This document shows positions 1 through 8,459 of a stretch of 64,000 nt of DNA, in pieces. The translations under genes were made by a program, and so were the position numbers. Below the pieces are notes generated by a model that saw only the letters and a program-made list of their open reading frames with translations, did no database searches and had not been told where the DNA came from. Source of the stretch: Bog-756 sp963778165. Its GTDB lineage: Bacteria; Actinomycetota; Acidimicrobiia; Acidimicrobiales; RAAP-2. Numbering within the stretch: position 1 is the stretch's first letter; every line of letters begins with the position of its first letter. The stretch spans positions 310,001-374,000 of the forward strand of contig CAVZTE010000005.1 in assembly GCA_963778165.1 (NCBI GenBank), written 5' to 3'.

Positions 1-415
1 TGGTCACCGCACCGAGGACGAATCCGAAGCCCCGGCCGAACACCCGGCCTGACGGAGTCAGCAAGAAGAAGACCGGTTCGAAGCCGGCCACTCCGGGGCT
101 CGGAATGCGCAGGGCACAGCCACAGGCCGCCAAGATCCCGAGGAGGGCGATGGCCTTGGCATCGAGCGAGCCCTCGGCCAACTCGCTGAGGATCACCGCC
201 AACAGAAGAGGCAGGATACCGATGAAGATCCACGGGGCGTCGGTCGAGTGGGCCAGGTTCGCCTCTGAGCTGGAGTGGATCAGGAGCGGCCACCCGAAGG
301 CGGCCAGGCCGATCAACGAGGTCAGCGCCAACAGCGCCGACGCCTTGGGCCGGAGCCGGATGGCCGCCGGGTGGCCGGCGCTGCCGGGGACCACGGGGCC
401 CGGCGCCCTACTCAT
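1..415 (-). CDS. ECF transporter substrate-binding (S) component, partial
   Basis: Membrane S component of an energy-coupling-factor vitamin transporter; it binds the vitamin and is driven by the EcfT/EcfA module encoded just upstream. About 138 residues are visible and the 3' end lies beyond the window. After a basic N-terminus there are hydrophobic segments near residues 27-46 and 62-76, then the stretch GFEPVFFLLTPSGRVFGRGF, typical of CbrT-like S components. The ATG at 413-415 overlaps the end of the ecfA gene by 8 bases, so translation is probably coupled. The cobalamin riboswitch at the head of the operon makes cobalamin (or a precursor) the likely substrate; that is inference from context, since S-component specificity cannot be read from this fragment. 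Confidence 0.8.
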   Translation of the reverse strand, partial: MSRAPGPVVPGSAGHPAAIRLRPKASALLALTSLIGLAAFGWPLLIHSSSEANLAHSTDAPWIFIGILPLLLAVILSELAEGSLDAKAIALLGILAACGCALRIPSPGVAGFEPVFFLLTPSGRVFGRGFGFVLGAVT

Positions 416-2033
416 GGGCTTCCCGCCATCTCAGCGCCTCGGTGACCTCGGCCACTGTCAACCAGGGCTCGGGGGACATGATCTTGGCCACCTGGGGAGC
501 GAATACCGGCGAGTGGCAGATGACGTCCCTGGCCACTCCGTCCGAGACCACCTCGCCATCGGCCATCACCACCGCCCTGGTGGCCACTTTGGCCACCAGC
601 TCGACGTCGTGGGTGGCCACCACCACACACTTCCCTTCCGCGGCCAACTTCTCGAGGATGACCACCAGACGCTCCTTGCTCGGATAGTCGAGCCCGCGGG
701 TGGGCTCGTCCAGGAGAACCAGTGCAGGGCCGGGGGCCAGCACGATGGCCAGGGCCAGGGCCAGGCGTTGACCCTCGGAGAGGTCACGGGGGTGACTCGC
801 TTCCGGCATCCCCGGTAGGACCGCCTCGAGCATGGCAGCCGTCGTCCCGGGATCCAGACCGGTCTCCCGGTCGGCGGTGGCACACTCATCGGCCACCGTC
901 TCGCCGTAGAGCAACACTCCGGCATCCTGGGGCACCAGGCCCACCACTTGGATCAGCTTGCGGGCCGGCATGTCGGTGGGAGCTTTGCCCAGCACGCGGA
1001 CCCGACCTCTGGTGGGGTTGCGAAGTCCGGCCATCTGTCCGAGCAGTGTGGATTTGCCCGACCCGTTACGGCCCATCACCGCCACCACCTCCCCGGCGCC
1101 GAACTCGAGCGTGACGGAGTCGAGGGCCAGGACGTCCCCGTACTCGACCGACAGCCGCTCGACCGCCCCCACCGGCGGGTGAATGGCTGGGCTGGGGGCC
1201 GGCGTCGGCTGGTGGGCCCCGACCAGTTGGCGACGGAGCGGATCTGCCTGTCGTCGGGCGTCCCGTACCGACAACGGGAGCGGGCTCCAACCGGCCACCC
1301 GGGCCAACTCGACGATGGGAGGAGCGACCGGTGACGTGGCCATGATCTCGGCGGTCGGACCGATGGCCAGGCGCTCGCCACCCCCCGGCACCAGGACGAC
1401 CCGGTCGGCAAAGGGAATCACCCGCTCCAGCCGGTGCTCGGCCACCACCACGGTCATCCCCACGTCGTGCACCAGGCGGGTCAGTGAGGAGAGCACCTCT
1501 TCGGCCGCCGCCGGGTCGAGGGCCGACGTCGGTTCGTCGAGTACCAGGACCCGCGGCGAGGCACACAGGACCGCGCCGATGGCTGCCCGCTGCTGCTGCC
1601 CCCCCGAGAGCGAAGTCAGCGGCCGGTGGCGCAGCTCGTGCAGGCCCAGGAGGTCGAGGGTGTCCTCCACCCGTCGGCGCATGGCGTCGGGTGGGATCCC
1701 CAGGTTCTCCATGGTGTAGGCCAACTCATCCTCGACGGTATCGGTGACGAAGCTCGAGGCGGGATCCTGGCCGACCACACCGACCACGTCGGCCAGCTCC
1801 CGCGGCGGAAACTCACGCGTCGATCGGCCATCCACCAGGACCTCCCCGGAGAGGTGCCCGCCGGTGAAGTGGGGCACCAACCCGTTGATGGCCCGCAACA
1901 AGGTGGACTTCCCCGAACCGGTCTGGCCGACCACCAGGCAGAGCTCCCCTTCCTCGACGACCAGGTCGACGCCGGAGAGGGTGGGGTCGGTGGCCTCGGT
2001 GTAGGTGAAGGTGACGTTGGTGAAGCGGATCAT
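408..2033 (-). CDS. Fused ECF transporter ATPase (two ABC domains)
   Basis: Cytoplasmic ATPase of the ECF transporter; two ABC domains in one 541-residue chain do the job usually split between EcfA1 and EcfA2. Domain 1 has Walker A GQTGSGKST, signature LSGGQQQR and Walker B VLVLDEPTSALD. Domain 2 has Walker A GRNGSGKST, a variant signature LSEGQ instead of LSGGQ, and Walker B LVLLDEPTRGLD. The reading frame is open much further upstream, but the start is the ATG at 2031-2033, which overlaps the ecfT stop as ATGA and gives the expected MIRFTNVTFTY beginning. Third gene of the riboswitch-led operon, tightly coupled to both neighbours. Confidence 0.93.
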   Translation of the reverse strand: MIRFTNVTFTYTEATDPTLSGVDLVVEEGELCLVVGQTGSGKSTLLRAINGLVPHFTGGHLSGEVLVDGRSTREFPPRELADVVGVVGQDPASSFVTDTVEDELAYTMENLGIPPDAMRRRVEDTLDLLGLHELRHRPLTSLSGGQQQRAAIGAVLCASPRVLVLDEPTSALDPAAAEEVLSSLTRLVHDVGMTVVVAEHRLERVIPFADRVVLVPGGGERLAIGPTAEIMATSPVAPPIVELARVAGWSPLPLSVRDARRQADPLRRQLVGAHQPTPAPSPAIHPPVGAVERLSVEYGDVLALDSVTLEFGAGEVVAVMGRNGSGKSTLLGQMAGLRNPTRGRVRVLGKAPTDMPARKLIQVVGLVPQDAGVLLYGETVADECATADRETGLDPGTTAAMLEAVLPGMPEASHPRDLSEGQRLALALAIVLAPGPALVLLDEPTRGLDYPSKERLVVILEKLAAEGKCVVVATHDVELVAKVATRAVVMADGEVVSDGVARDVICHSPVFAPQVAKIMSPEPWLTVAEVTEALRWREAHE

Positions 2034-3193
2034 GCCGGCGAGCCCTCTGGTCGCCCGGCGGGCGCCGACCGGGTCCCGACCGGGGCCACCGTTGGCCGGG
2101 CGCCACCCAGGGCCTGTGGCGCCGGAGCCGCTACCGCCGGCAACAGGCCGACCACGATGCAGGCAGTGGGCAGGAGGGGCAGCGTGGGAAATTGGAGCGG
2201 ATAGACCTCCAGCTGGAGCCCGGGGACGCCGATCACCGATGCCGCCACGAAACCACCCAGCACCACCAGCCCGGACCCTACGACCAGCCACTCCGGGGTC
2301 CCCCACACATCGGGGCGGTAACGGGTGCGGTTGGTGCGCCGTCCCCCTACGGCCAGTCCGGTACCGACCAGGACCGCCCCCACAGCCAGGAAGGGCACCC
2401 CGCCGGCGGGGAGCGAACCCTGATCGAGCACCCCATAGACCCCCACCACAATGGCCAGCAGGCCGCCGGCGGTGGCGCCGGCGGCCATCCGCCTGGTGGT
2501 CGGAGCCACCGCCACCCGGCGCCCGTAACCGCGGGCGTCCATGGAGGCGGCCAGCTGCAGGGAGCGGTCGAGAGCACTCTCGAGGACCGGGATAGCCATA
2601 CCCCGGATACCGGCGAGCCCCCGGGTGGGTCGCCCCCGCAGTCGGCGGGCATCGCGCACCGAGGCAATGGCGATGACCACTTCGGGGGCGAAGGACAGAG
2701 AGACGGTGACGGCCACCCCGGCTTCGTAGAGGATGGGCGGGAGGCATCGGAGCAACCGGTACGGGCTGGCCAGGGAGTTCGCCGCACCGAAGCAGATCAG
2801 CACCACGGCCAGCTTGAAACCCTCGACCGCGGCCGACAGAACGGCCTCGGCGGTCACCGGCCCACCGATGCTGACCCCGGCGGCCCAGGCCGGCAGAGGC
2901 ACCTGAGGCAGCGTGAACAGCACATGCCCGGGGAGGCGCTGGCCGAAGACGACCTCGACGGCCACCCGTACCACGATGACCACCAGGCCCAACCGGAAGA
3001 AGAACACCAGCGACCGCGACCATGGTGCGGAGGAGCGCCGGGCGGAGACCACGTAGGCAGCCGTGGCGGCGATGAGGGCCAAGAGCAGCGGGTTGGTGAC
3101 CCGTACGGCCGCCCCGGCCAGGCAACCCGCCCACAACCACCAGGCCGCAGGATGGAGGCCGCGCCGACCGGGGACGGACCCCCGGAGGTTCAC
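2030..3193 (-). CDS. ecfT: ECF transporter transmembrane component EcfT (CbiQ family)
   Basis: Membrane scaffold of the ECF transporter that links the S component to the ATPase. The 387-residue protein has several hydrophobic helices and the cytoplasmic coupling motif ASMDARGYGRR, the diagnostic A-R-G signature of EcfT/CbiQ proteins. A weaker ARRLRGRP stretch precedes it. The chosen GTG start overlaps the stop of the preceding transcobalamin-like gene (GTGA at 3190-3193), and its own stop overlaps the ATPase start (ATGA). The C-terminal part has additional membrane segments and is longer than a minimal EcfT of about 260 residues. Expected to be repressed by cobalamin through the leader riboswitch. 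Confidence 0.92.
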   Translation of the reverse strand: MNLRGSVPGRRGLHPAAWWLWAGCLAGAAVRVTNPLLLALIAATAAYVVSARRSSAPWSRSLVFFFRLGLVVIVVRVAVEVVFGQRLPGHVLFTLPQVPLPAWAAGVSIGGPVTAEAVLSAAVEGFKLAVVLICFGAANSLASPYRLLRCLPPILYEAGVAVTVSLSFAPEVVIAIASVRDARRLRGRPTRGLAGIRGMAIPVLESALDRSLQLAASMDARGYGRRVAVAPTTRRMAAGATAGGLLAIVVGVYGVLDQGSLPAGGVPFLAVGAVLVGTGLAVGGRRTNRTRYRPDVWGTPEWLVVGSGLVVLGGFVAASVIGVPGLQLEVYPLQFPTLPLLPTACIVVGLLPAVAAPAPQALGGARPTVAPVGTRSAPAGRPEGSPA

Positions 3194-4191
3194 GGTGACC
3201 CGGGGCGCCGACGCCAGCGGATGACGGCCACCATCAGCAGCGCCAGGATGAACAGGGTGCCGATGATCAGCGGCACGGCGCTGTCGCCGCCCCCTGATCG
3301 GTCGTCGGCGGCAGCGGCACTCAAAGCCTGGTCGTGACTTCCCCCGGTCGGGCTGGTGGACGTCGACGAGGCCGATCCTCCTTCAACCCGTTTCGACTCC
3401 GGGGCCTTGGTGGGTGGATCGGTGGTCCGGGTCGAATGGGCTCCTACTCCCTTGGCGCCCGATGACGGGGCCGCCTTCCCGCTCGACGATGTCGAGGTAG
3501 GCCCGGAGCCGTTGGACTCCCCCCGGGTGCCCACCGACGGGCCGGTACCGGGTGAAGGGTGGGTCGACACCGCCGTAGTGGTGGTCGAAGCACCCACAGG
3601 CGTGGCCTGCGTGGTGGTGGTCGTGATGGTCGTAGTGGTCGGCGAACTGCCTGAATCACAGATGGCAGTGAAGTCGGCCGGGGTGGTGGGAGGTGGGTCG
3701 CTTGGATTCGCCCTGCCAGGGTCTTGAAAGCGCCACCCCTGGATCTCGCCGTTGCTCACCGCACCGAAGGCACCGGCGTTGGAATACTTCCACTTGCCGG
3801 CGGCGGCCTCCCAGTAGGACCAGTAGATGTACCCGTTGGCCACCTCCTGCCCGCAACCGCTCTTGGGAATGTCGTTGATCGAACAGAGCAATCCGGTGTT
3901 GTTATAGGTCGGCGCCTGTTCATGCTCCTGTGCGGTGAACGCCGCCAGGGCCTCGTACCCGTTGTCACTTGCTGGTACCTTCACACAGCCCACCGAGGCG
4001 TGGACCGACCCGCCGAAGTCGATCACGAAGGCCACCTCGACCTCGCTGGCGGCAGCCCCGGCCACGGCCCGGAACGGGACCAGCGCATCCGGGCCTGCTG
4101 CAGCCAGAGCAGAGGCGGCGGCCGTCACGAACAAGGTCAGGCAGACCCCTCTACGGAAGCGGTTCACAGCAGGCCGGTGCCTGGCAGGCAT
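3190..4191 (-). CDS. Surface-anchored transcobalamin-like C-terminal domain (DUF4430) protein
   Basis: Predicted exported vitamin-capture protein, 333 residues. Residues 1-32 look like a signal peptide ending in an Ala-rich cleavage region. Residues about 50-160 resemble the DUF4430/transcobalamin C-terminal family, with the aromatic motif GYIYWSYW (120-127), GKWKYSNAGA and a closing GWRF. Four cysteines in this region could form disulfides. A long Thr/Ser/Pro-rich stalk (about 165-300) follows, then a C-terminal membrane helix (about 305-324) and RWRRR, so the domain would be displayed outside the membrane. It is the first gene of the operon, directly behind a cobalamin riboswitch and overlapping ecfT by GTGA. 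The family link is established; B12 binding by this protein is inference. Confidence 0.85.
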   Translation of the reverse strand: MPARHRPAVNRFRRGVCLTLFVTAAASALAAAGPDALVPFRAVAGAAASEVEVAFVIDFGGSVHASVGCVKVPASDNGYEALAAFTAQEHEQAPTYNNTGLLCSINDIPKSGCGQEVANGYIYWSYWEAAAGKWKYSNAGAFGAVSNGEIQGWRFQDPGRANPSDPPPTTPADFTAICDSGSSPTTTTITTTTTQATPVGASTTTTAVSTHPSPGTGPSVGTRGESNGSGPTSTSSSGKAAPSSGAKGVGAHSTRTTDPPTKAPESKRVEGGSASSTSTSPTGGSHDQALSAAAADDRSGGGDSAVPLIIGTLFILALLMVAVIRWRRRPGSP

Positions 4192-4301
4192 GGGGACGAT
4201 TCCTCGCTATCGGCAACGACCCGGAAGCTCCGCGGCGCCAAAGCGAGCACGTGACCGACCGAATCCCTGCCGCTGTTCTCGACGGTCACGGACTCAACCA
4301 C

Positions 4302-4399
4302 GTGGCACTTCGGTATCCCGGCTCGTGACGACTCCGAACTGTCGTCACCTACGGTTGCGGACCAGCGCCGGACTTCGACCGGCTTCCCCGAACTACCAC
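4302..4399 (-). promoter_or_regulatory. Cobalamin riboswitch (copy 1, controls the ECF operon)
   Basis: Read on the minus strand the element holds the B12-box core GGGGAAGCCGG, AGTCCGGCGC, GGTCCGCAACCGT and GCCGGGATACCG. The closing helix pairs GTGG and TTCGG (4388-4399) with CCGAA and CCAC (4302-4313). An internal hairpin has a perfect 8-bp stem GTGACGAC/GTCGTCAC. About 110 bases separate the aptamer from the ATG at 4191. There CTCGCT (+ strand 4242-4247) can pair with AGCGAG (+ strand 4203-4208), which overlaps the ribosome binding site GAGGA, consistent with control of translation initiation. The leader is homologous to the second copy near 48.7 kb. Confidence 0.95.
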
Positions 4400-4415
4400 C
4401 TCTGTTGTGATCCTG

Positions 4416-4421
4416 ACCATA
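4416..4421 (-). promoter_or_regulatory. -10 box for the cobalamin riboswitch transcript, copy 1
   Basis: TATGGT on the minus strand matches the actinobacterial TANNNT -10 consensus and would start transcription about 10 bases before the riboswitch. No convincing -35 box was seen. The second riboswitch has a similarly placed TAGGTT. Confidence 0.5.
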
Positions 4422-4530
4422 TCAGGGCTGGATCGAGGACATCCCGTCCACGCCGACCGGCGGCTGCGCTGCCGGGCCGGCCCCTCCCCACCAGGTGGGA
4501 GGTGGTGGCCGAAGGTCCCAGGGCTCGACC

Positions 4531-5571
4531 TCACCCGACCGTCGGGACCACGCTCCCCGCCCCGGTAACCCGCAGGTGGCGCACCACGTCGCGGTAGGCG
4601 AACCAGGGGCTCTGCTCGGTGTAGTCGATGCGGTGCTCGGCGCAGAACGGCCGGACCAGCTTGCGGGCCCGGCGAAGGTTGGCCCGGGGCATGTTCGGAA
4701 ACAGGTGGTGCTCGATCTGGGTGTCCAGTCCTCCGAACAGGAAGCCGGTGAAGGTGGGGCCTGACAGGTTGCGTGAGGTCAGCACCTGACGTCGCAGGAA
4801 GCCCAGATCGTCATCGTGGTCCAGGGCCGGCATCCCGACGTGGTTGGTGAGGAAGCTCACCCCCAGATAGAAGCCGAACAACGACTGGGTCACCGCAATG
4901 AAGACCACCGCCCGGATCGGCGAGAGCAGCAGGAAGGGCAGTACGAAGAACACCAACAGGTGCACGGTCAGCAGGCCGGCCTCCACCAGCGCGGCCCGGT
5001 CGCGCCGTCGGGCCAGGGCCGCGGCGCTGGCCACATGCATGTTGAGGGCCTCGAGGAACAGGAGGGGCAGCAGGAAGATGGCCTGGAGCCCGGCGGCCAG
5101 CCGGCCGAACCGCCCCAGGGCCTCGACCTGTTCCGAGGTGTACACCAGGGCGCCCGGGGACATGTCCGGATCCTTGTCCGGGCGATTGGTATGGGCATGG
5201 TGGCGATTGTGCTTGTTCAGCCACCACCCGAAGCTGAACCCGGTGAGCAGGTTGGCCACGACCAGGCCGACCATGTCGTTGTCCCGCCTCCGTACGCATA
5301 TCTGTCGATGACCGGCATCGTGGCCGATAAAGCCCAGCTGGGCCAGCACAAAGGCCAGCCCGACGGCCACCACCAGATTCCACCAGCTGTTGCCGATGAC
5401 CACTGCCGCCACGGCCAGCACCAACAGCGCGCTCAAGGTGCAGCCGATCTTCACCACGTAGTACCCCCGGCGCCGGCTCAACAGGCCACCTTCGCGGACC
5501 CGGCGGGACAATTCGGCGAAGTCCTCGCGCCTCGACTCAGGCGAGGGGTGGACCGCTGTCTCCGTGTTCAT
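4531..5571 (-). CDS. Membrane fatty acid desaturase
   Basis: Di-iron membrane desaturase that introduces a double bond into fatty acyl chains. The 346-residue protein carries the three histidine boxes of the family: HDAGH, HNRHH and QIEHH. The QxxHH third box is typical of the group containing front-end and acyl-CoA desaturases, so regiospecificity is not certain. Hydrophobic helix pairs lie between boxes one and two and again before box three. I chose the ATG at 5569-5571 (MNTETAV), which begins just before the conserved part; the frame is open to 5685 and a longer form is possible. It is divergent from the secreted esterase downstream. Confidence 0.9.
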   Translation of the reverse strand: MNTETAVHPSPESRREDFAELSRRVREGGLLSRRRGYYVVKIGCTLSALLVLAVAAVVIGNSWWNLVVAVGLAFVLAQLGFIGHDAGHRQICVRRRDNDMVGLVVANLLTGFSFGWWLNKHNRHHAHTNRPDKDPDMSPGALVYTSEQVEALGRFGRLAAGLQAIFLLPLLFLEALNMHVASAAALARRRDRAALVEAGLLTVHLLVFFVLPFLLLSPIRAVVFIAVTQSLFGFYLGVSFLTNHVGMPALDHDDDLGFLRRQVLTSRNLSGPTFTGFLFGGLDTQIEHHLFPNMPRANLRRARKLVRPFCAEHRIDYTEQSPWFAYRDVVRHLRVTGAGSVVPTVG

Positions 5572-5886
5572 GGCGCAACTCTCAGACGGTGCTTTGCGGG
5601 CACTGAAGCGGGAGGTCGGCCGGGGTGTGCCGGACCTCGTGGAAGGCATAGTGGGACGGAGACCGCTGCGCTGTTGAACGATCACGCCACCCGACAGGAG
5701 GATTGGGCCTGGCCGGGGTGTCCCCGTGACCTATCCGCACCGAAGGCGATTCCCCCACCCTACTGCCCGTTGGCTCCCCGCTCGGCGCGCCTGCACCGGG
5801 GTGACTGCCTCGGGCCGGCTACCCGGCCCCTCGGAGGGAGCCCTGGCTCGCCTGGTGGGCTCGGGTGTGCTTCGCTTCCCTGGACG
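5572..5886. other. Intergenic region between desaturase and esterase
   Basis: A 315-base divergent spacer. Nothing clear is visible: no strong -35/-10 pair, hairpin terminator or conserved RNA. The first 114 bases could encode an N-terminal extension of the desaturase. Confidence 0.4.
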
Positions 5887-7005
5887 ATGAGGACGCCCAC
5901 CATCAAGAGGACCGGCCCGGTTGCCGCCATGGCCCTGGCCGTGGTGGTTCTCTGCGTCAGCTGCTCGTCCTCGGGGACAATCTCGACCGATGGCACCTCC
6001 CCGGCGGCCCGGACCGCCTCCACCGCCGTCGACGATGCCGCCCCGGTGCCCTCATCGGGGTGCGCCCGGACCCAGGCCGGCCTCTTGACCGACCAGCGGC
6101 GGACCGTCGAGGTCGACGGAGTCACCCGGTGGTATCTGGTCAGCACCCCGTCGCCCACGGCGCCGTCTCCCACTGCGGTCAGCACGGCCTCGTCCCCCAA
6201 GGCCGGGGCCACCATTCCGAGGCCGTTGGTAGTCAACTTCCACGGGCTGGCCGAGGGAGCGGCGATCCAGTCCACCACCACCATGTTCGGCCAGCTCGGC
6301 CAGAAGGACGGTTTCGTGTCGGTCTTTCCCAACGGGACCGGCAACCCCGTGCAGTGGAACACCTCGGCCACCAGCAACCCCAACCCCGATCTGGAGTTCG
6401 TCACGGCCATGCTCGACCAGTTGGAATCGACCGTGTGCATCGACACCTCCCGGGTGTATGCCACCGGCTTCTCCGACGGTTCGTTCATGGTGTCCCTGGT
6501 GGCCTGCACCATGTCCGATCGCTTCGCCGCCATCGCCGCAGTGTCGGGCCTGGTCGACCCCACTCCGTGCCATCCCACCCGGCGCGTGCCGGTCATCGCC
6601 TTCCACGGGACGGCAGACCCCATCCTGTTCTTCAACGGAGGGGTCGGAACGGCCACCCTCAACCGGGCACTCGGTCGGGGCAGTCCGTCCGGTTCGTCGA
6701 CCACCACCGCGCCCCCAAAGGTCAGCCTGCACGGGTCGGGCTACCCGGCCAACGTGCAGGCCTGGGCGGTCCGGGACGGATGCGATCCGCACTCGACCGA
6801 CGCCAAGTTGTCCAGCCAGGTCATCCTCAGGACCTACAGATGTCCGGCGGGCACCGACGTCGAGTTCTACATCATCCTGGGTGGCGGCCACGCCTGGCCA
6901 GGGAGCAAATTCACCCAGTCGATCAGCTCGCTCACCGGATACACGACGTTCCAGATCAACGCCACCGAGGTCATCTGGCGGTTCTTCCGGAGGTTCAGCC
7001 TCTGA
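5887..7005 (+). CDS. Secreted PHB-depolymerase/LpqC-family esterase
   Basis: Exported alpha/beta-hydrolase of the extracellular polyhydroxybutyrate depolymerase/LpqC family, likely acting on polyesters or feruloyl-type esters. The 372-residue protein starts with an export signal (AAMALAVVVLCVSCSSS). The cysteine could be a lipid-attachment site, although the lipobox is degenerate. Catalytic elements are visible: oxyanion region VNFHGLAEG, nucleophile GFSDGS in ATGFSDGSFM, acid FHGTADPI and histidine GGGHAWPG. The ATG lacks a strong Shine-Dalgarno sequence but is the only start that leaves an intact signal peptide. The last codons lie in a tandem duplication described separately. Confidence 0.88.
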   Translation: MRTPTIKRTGPVAAMALAVVVLCVSCSSSGTISTDGTSPAARTASTAVDDAAPVPSSGCARTQAGLLTDQRRTVEVDGVTRWYLVSTPSPTAPSPTAVSTASSPKAGATIPRPLVVNFHGLAEGAAIQSTTTMFGQLGQKDGFVSVFPNGTGNPVQWNTSATSNPNPDLEFVTAMLDQLESTVCIDTSRVYATGFSDGSFMVSLVACTMSDRFAAIAAVSGLVDPTPCHPTRRVPVIAFHGTADPILFFNGGVGTATLNRALGRGSPSGSSTTTAPPKVSLHGSGYPANVQAWAVRDGCDPHSTDAKLSSQVILRTYRCPAGTDVEFYIILGGGHAWPGSKFTQSISSLTGYTTFQINATEVIWRFFRRFSL

Positions 7006-7078
7006 GCTTGGGGAGGTTCAGCTCCTGAGCTGGGTCCGACTGGTCCGACTGGTCGGACTGGTCGGACTGGTCGGACCG
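6989..7078. repeat. Tandem repeats spanning the esterase stop codon
   Basis: Two imperfect 23-bp copies (6989-7011 and 7012-7034) contain the esterase stop and its duplicate. They are followed by a second array with a unit of about 10 bp, gactggtcgg, to 7078. The second array also encodes the Ser/Thr/Pro-rich C-terminus of the convergent small gene. Confidence 0.8.
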
Positions 7079-7332
7079 GGTGGCCGTCGGGACGCTGTGA
7101 CCGAGTGGCCCGACGGAGGCGGGTGGTTGGATACGGCTTCGCTCGGGGAGAGCATGGCCACCGGCCCCACGTGCTCGCACGAACACACATTGCTGAGCAC
7201 CGGCATGTCGCTGTTGGTGGTGACCACCAAGAAGTTGCCGAAGTCTTCGACCTCGAAGTGGTCCCCGAGCTCCCGCCGCAGCCACGGCGAGTCCTTGTCG
7301 TGGCAGTCCGGGCACAGGAAGAGCTTCACCAT
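7018..7332 (-). CDS. Small CxxC protein of unknown function
   Basis: A 104-residue protein I do not recognise. The N-terminus MVKLFLCPDCHDKDSPWLRR has a CPDC pair, and a second Cys group (NVCSCEH) follows near residue 50, so a small metal-binding or thiol protein is possible. The first 75 residues look like ordinary coding sequence. The remaining tail (SPTSPTSRTSRT) is produced by the tandem repeat that also lies behind the esterase, and may be a recent extension. It is convergent with the esterase, with 12 bases between the two stop codons. Function unknown. Confidence 0.55.
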   Translation of the reverse strand: MVKLFLCPDCHDKDSPWLRRELGDHFEVEDFGNFLVVTTNSDMPVLSNVCSCEHVGPVAMLSPSEAVSNHPPPSGHSVTASRRPPGPTSPTSPTSRTSRTQLRS

Positions 7333-7463
7333 GACAGTTCGGTATCGGCATCGAGCCTCACCGCCTTGAATGGCCCGTGGCGGGGCCGCCGCCGAGGCGG
7401 GATGGCCTAATCTGTGGGGAACGTGTCATTGACGCCAGGCTCCGATGCGTTCAGGCTGGCCCC

Positions 7464-8456
7464 ATGCCCCAACGACACGTACTCATCATCGGATTCCCGG
7501 GAATGCAGTCGCTCGACGCCATCGGGCCCTTCGAGGTGTTCGCCGGCGCTACCGCCGCGGCCAAGGACCTCGGGCGCCCGGGCGGCTACCGGGTGACGCT
7601 GGCCTCGTCGCAGGGTCAGGTGATCCGAGCCGAGAGTGGCGTAGGCGTCGTCACCGAACCCCTTCCGGAGCCGGGCACCCGAATCGACACCCTGGTGCTC
7701 CCGGGTGGAGGTCAGGCCCGCTCGGCCCGCAACGATCCCGAGCTGGTGGCCTGGATCAAGGCGGTGGCGCCCGGCTGTCGCCGGGTGGCCACCGTCTGTA
7801 CCGGGGCCTTCCTGGCCGCCCATGCCGGACTGCTCGACGGGCGCCGGGTCACCACCCACTGGGCCCAGGCCCACCATCTGGCCGCCGAGTTCCCCCTGCT
7901 CGACGTGGATCCCGACCCTCTGTACATCCAGGACGGCAAGTACTGGACCAGTGCCGGGGTCACCGCCGGGATCGACCTGGCCCTGGCCCTGGTGGAGAAG
8001 GACCTGGGTGCCGACGTGGCCCAAGCCGTCGCCCGGCAGCTGGTGATGTTCCTGCACCGGCCGGGGGGCCAGACCCAGTTCGCCACGCCGGTGTGGGTGC
8101 CCCGGGCCGAGCGCACCACCGTAAGGGCCGTCCAGACTCGGGTGGAGTCGGCCCCGGGCGAAGACCACCGGGTGCCCGTCCTGGCCGAGGCGGCATCGAT
8201 GAGCGTGCGCCACTTCACCCGGGTCTTCACCAACGAAGTGGGCGAGACCCCGGGGCGCTTCGTGGAGGGGGTGCGCATCGAGCTGGCCCGCCGCGAGCTG
8301 GAGACCACCGATGACACCCTGGACGTCGTCGCCACCCGGTGCGGGTTCGGCACGGCAGAGACCCTCCGCCGGGTGTTCAAACGACGGCTCGACGTCGCCC
8401 CCGACGGCTACCGGCGACGCTTCCGGGTCGTCGGGGACCAGCGTGCCACGGCGTGA
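7464..8456 (+). CDS. GlxA-family AraC-type transcriptional regulator
   Basis: Cytoplasmic regulator, 330 residues, with an N-terminal DJ-1/PfpI (class I glutamine amidotransferase-like) domain (residues about 5-180) and a C-terminal AraC helix-turn-helix domain (about 225-325). VATVCTGAFLAAHAGLLDG is the nucleophile-elbow region, with a Cys at the usual position. MSVRHFTRVFTNEVGETPG and TRCGFGTAETLRRVFKRR match the two AraC helices. The ATG at 7464 starts right at the domain (MPQRHVLIIG). Related proteins sense small nitrogen compounds or aldehydes; the target here is unknown. It converges on the serine hydrolase with a 3-base gap. Confidence 0.9.
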   Translation: MPQRHVLIIGFPGMQSLDAIGPFEVFAGATAAAKDLGRPGGYRVTLASSQGQVIRAESGVGVVTEPLPEPGTRIDTLVLPGGGQARSARNDPELVAWIKAVAPGCRRVATVCTGAFLAAHAGLLDGRRVTTHWAQAHHLAAEFPLLDVDPDPLYIQDGKYWTSAGVTAGIDLALALVEKDLGADVAQAVARQLVMFLHRPGGQTQFATPVWVPRAERTTVRAVQTRVESAPGEDHRVPVLAEAASMSVRHFTRVFTNEVGETPGRFVEGVRIELARRELETTDDTLDVVATRCGFGTAETLRRVFKRRLDVAPDGYRRRFRVVGDQRATA

Positions 8457-8459
8457 TGC

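Noticed and set aside
3969..4328. Plus-strand frame whose translation (VTDRIPAAVLDG) resembles that of a minus-strand frame near 48.8 kb
   Set aside because: The similarity comes from the two homologous cobalamin riboswitch leaders, not from a protein family.
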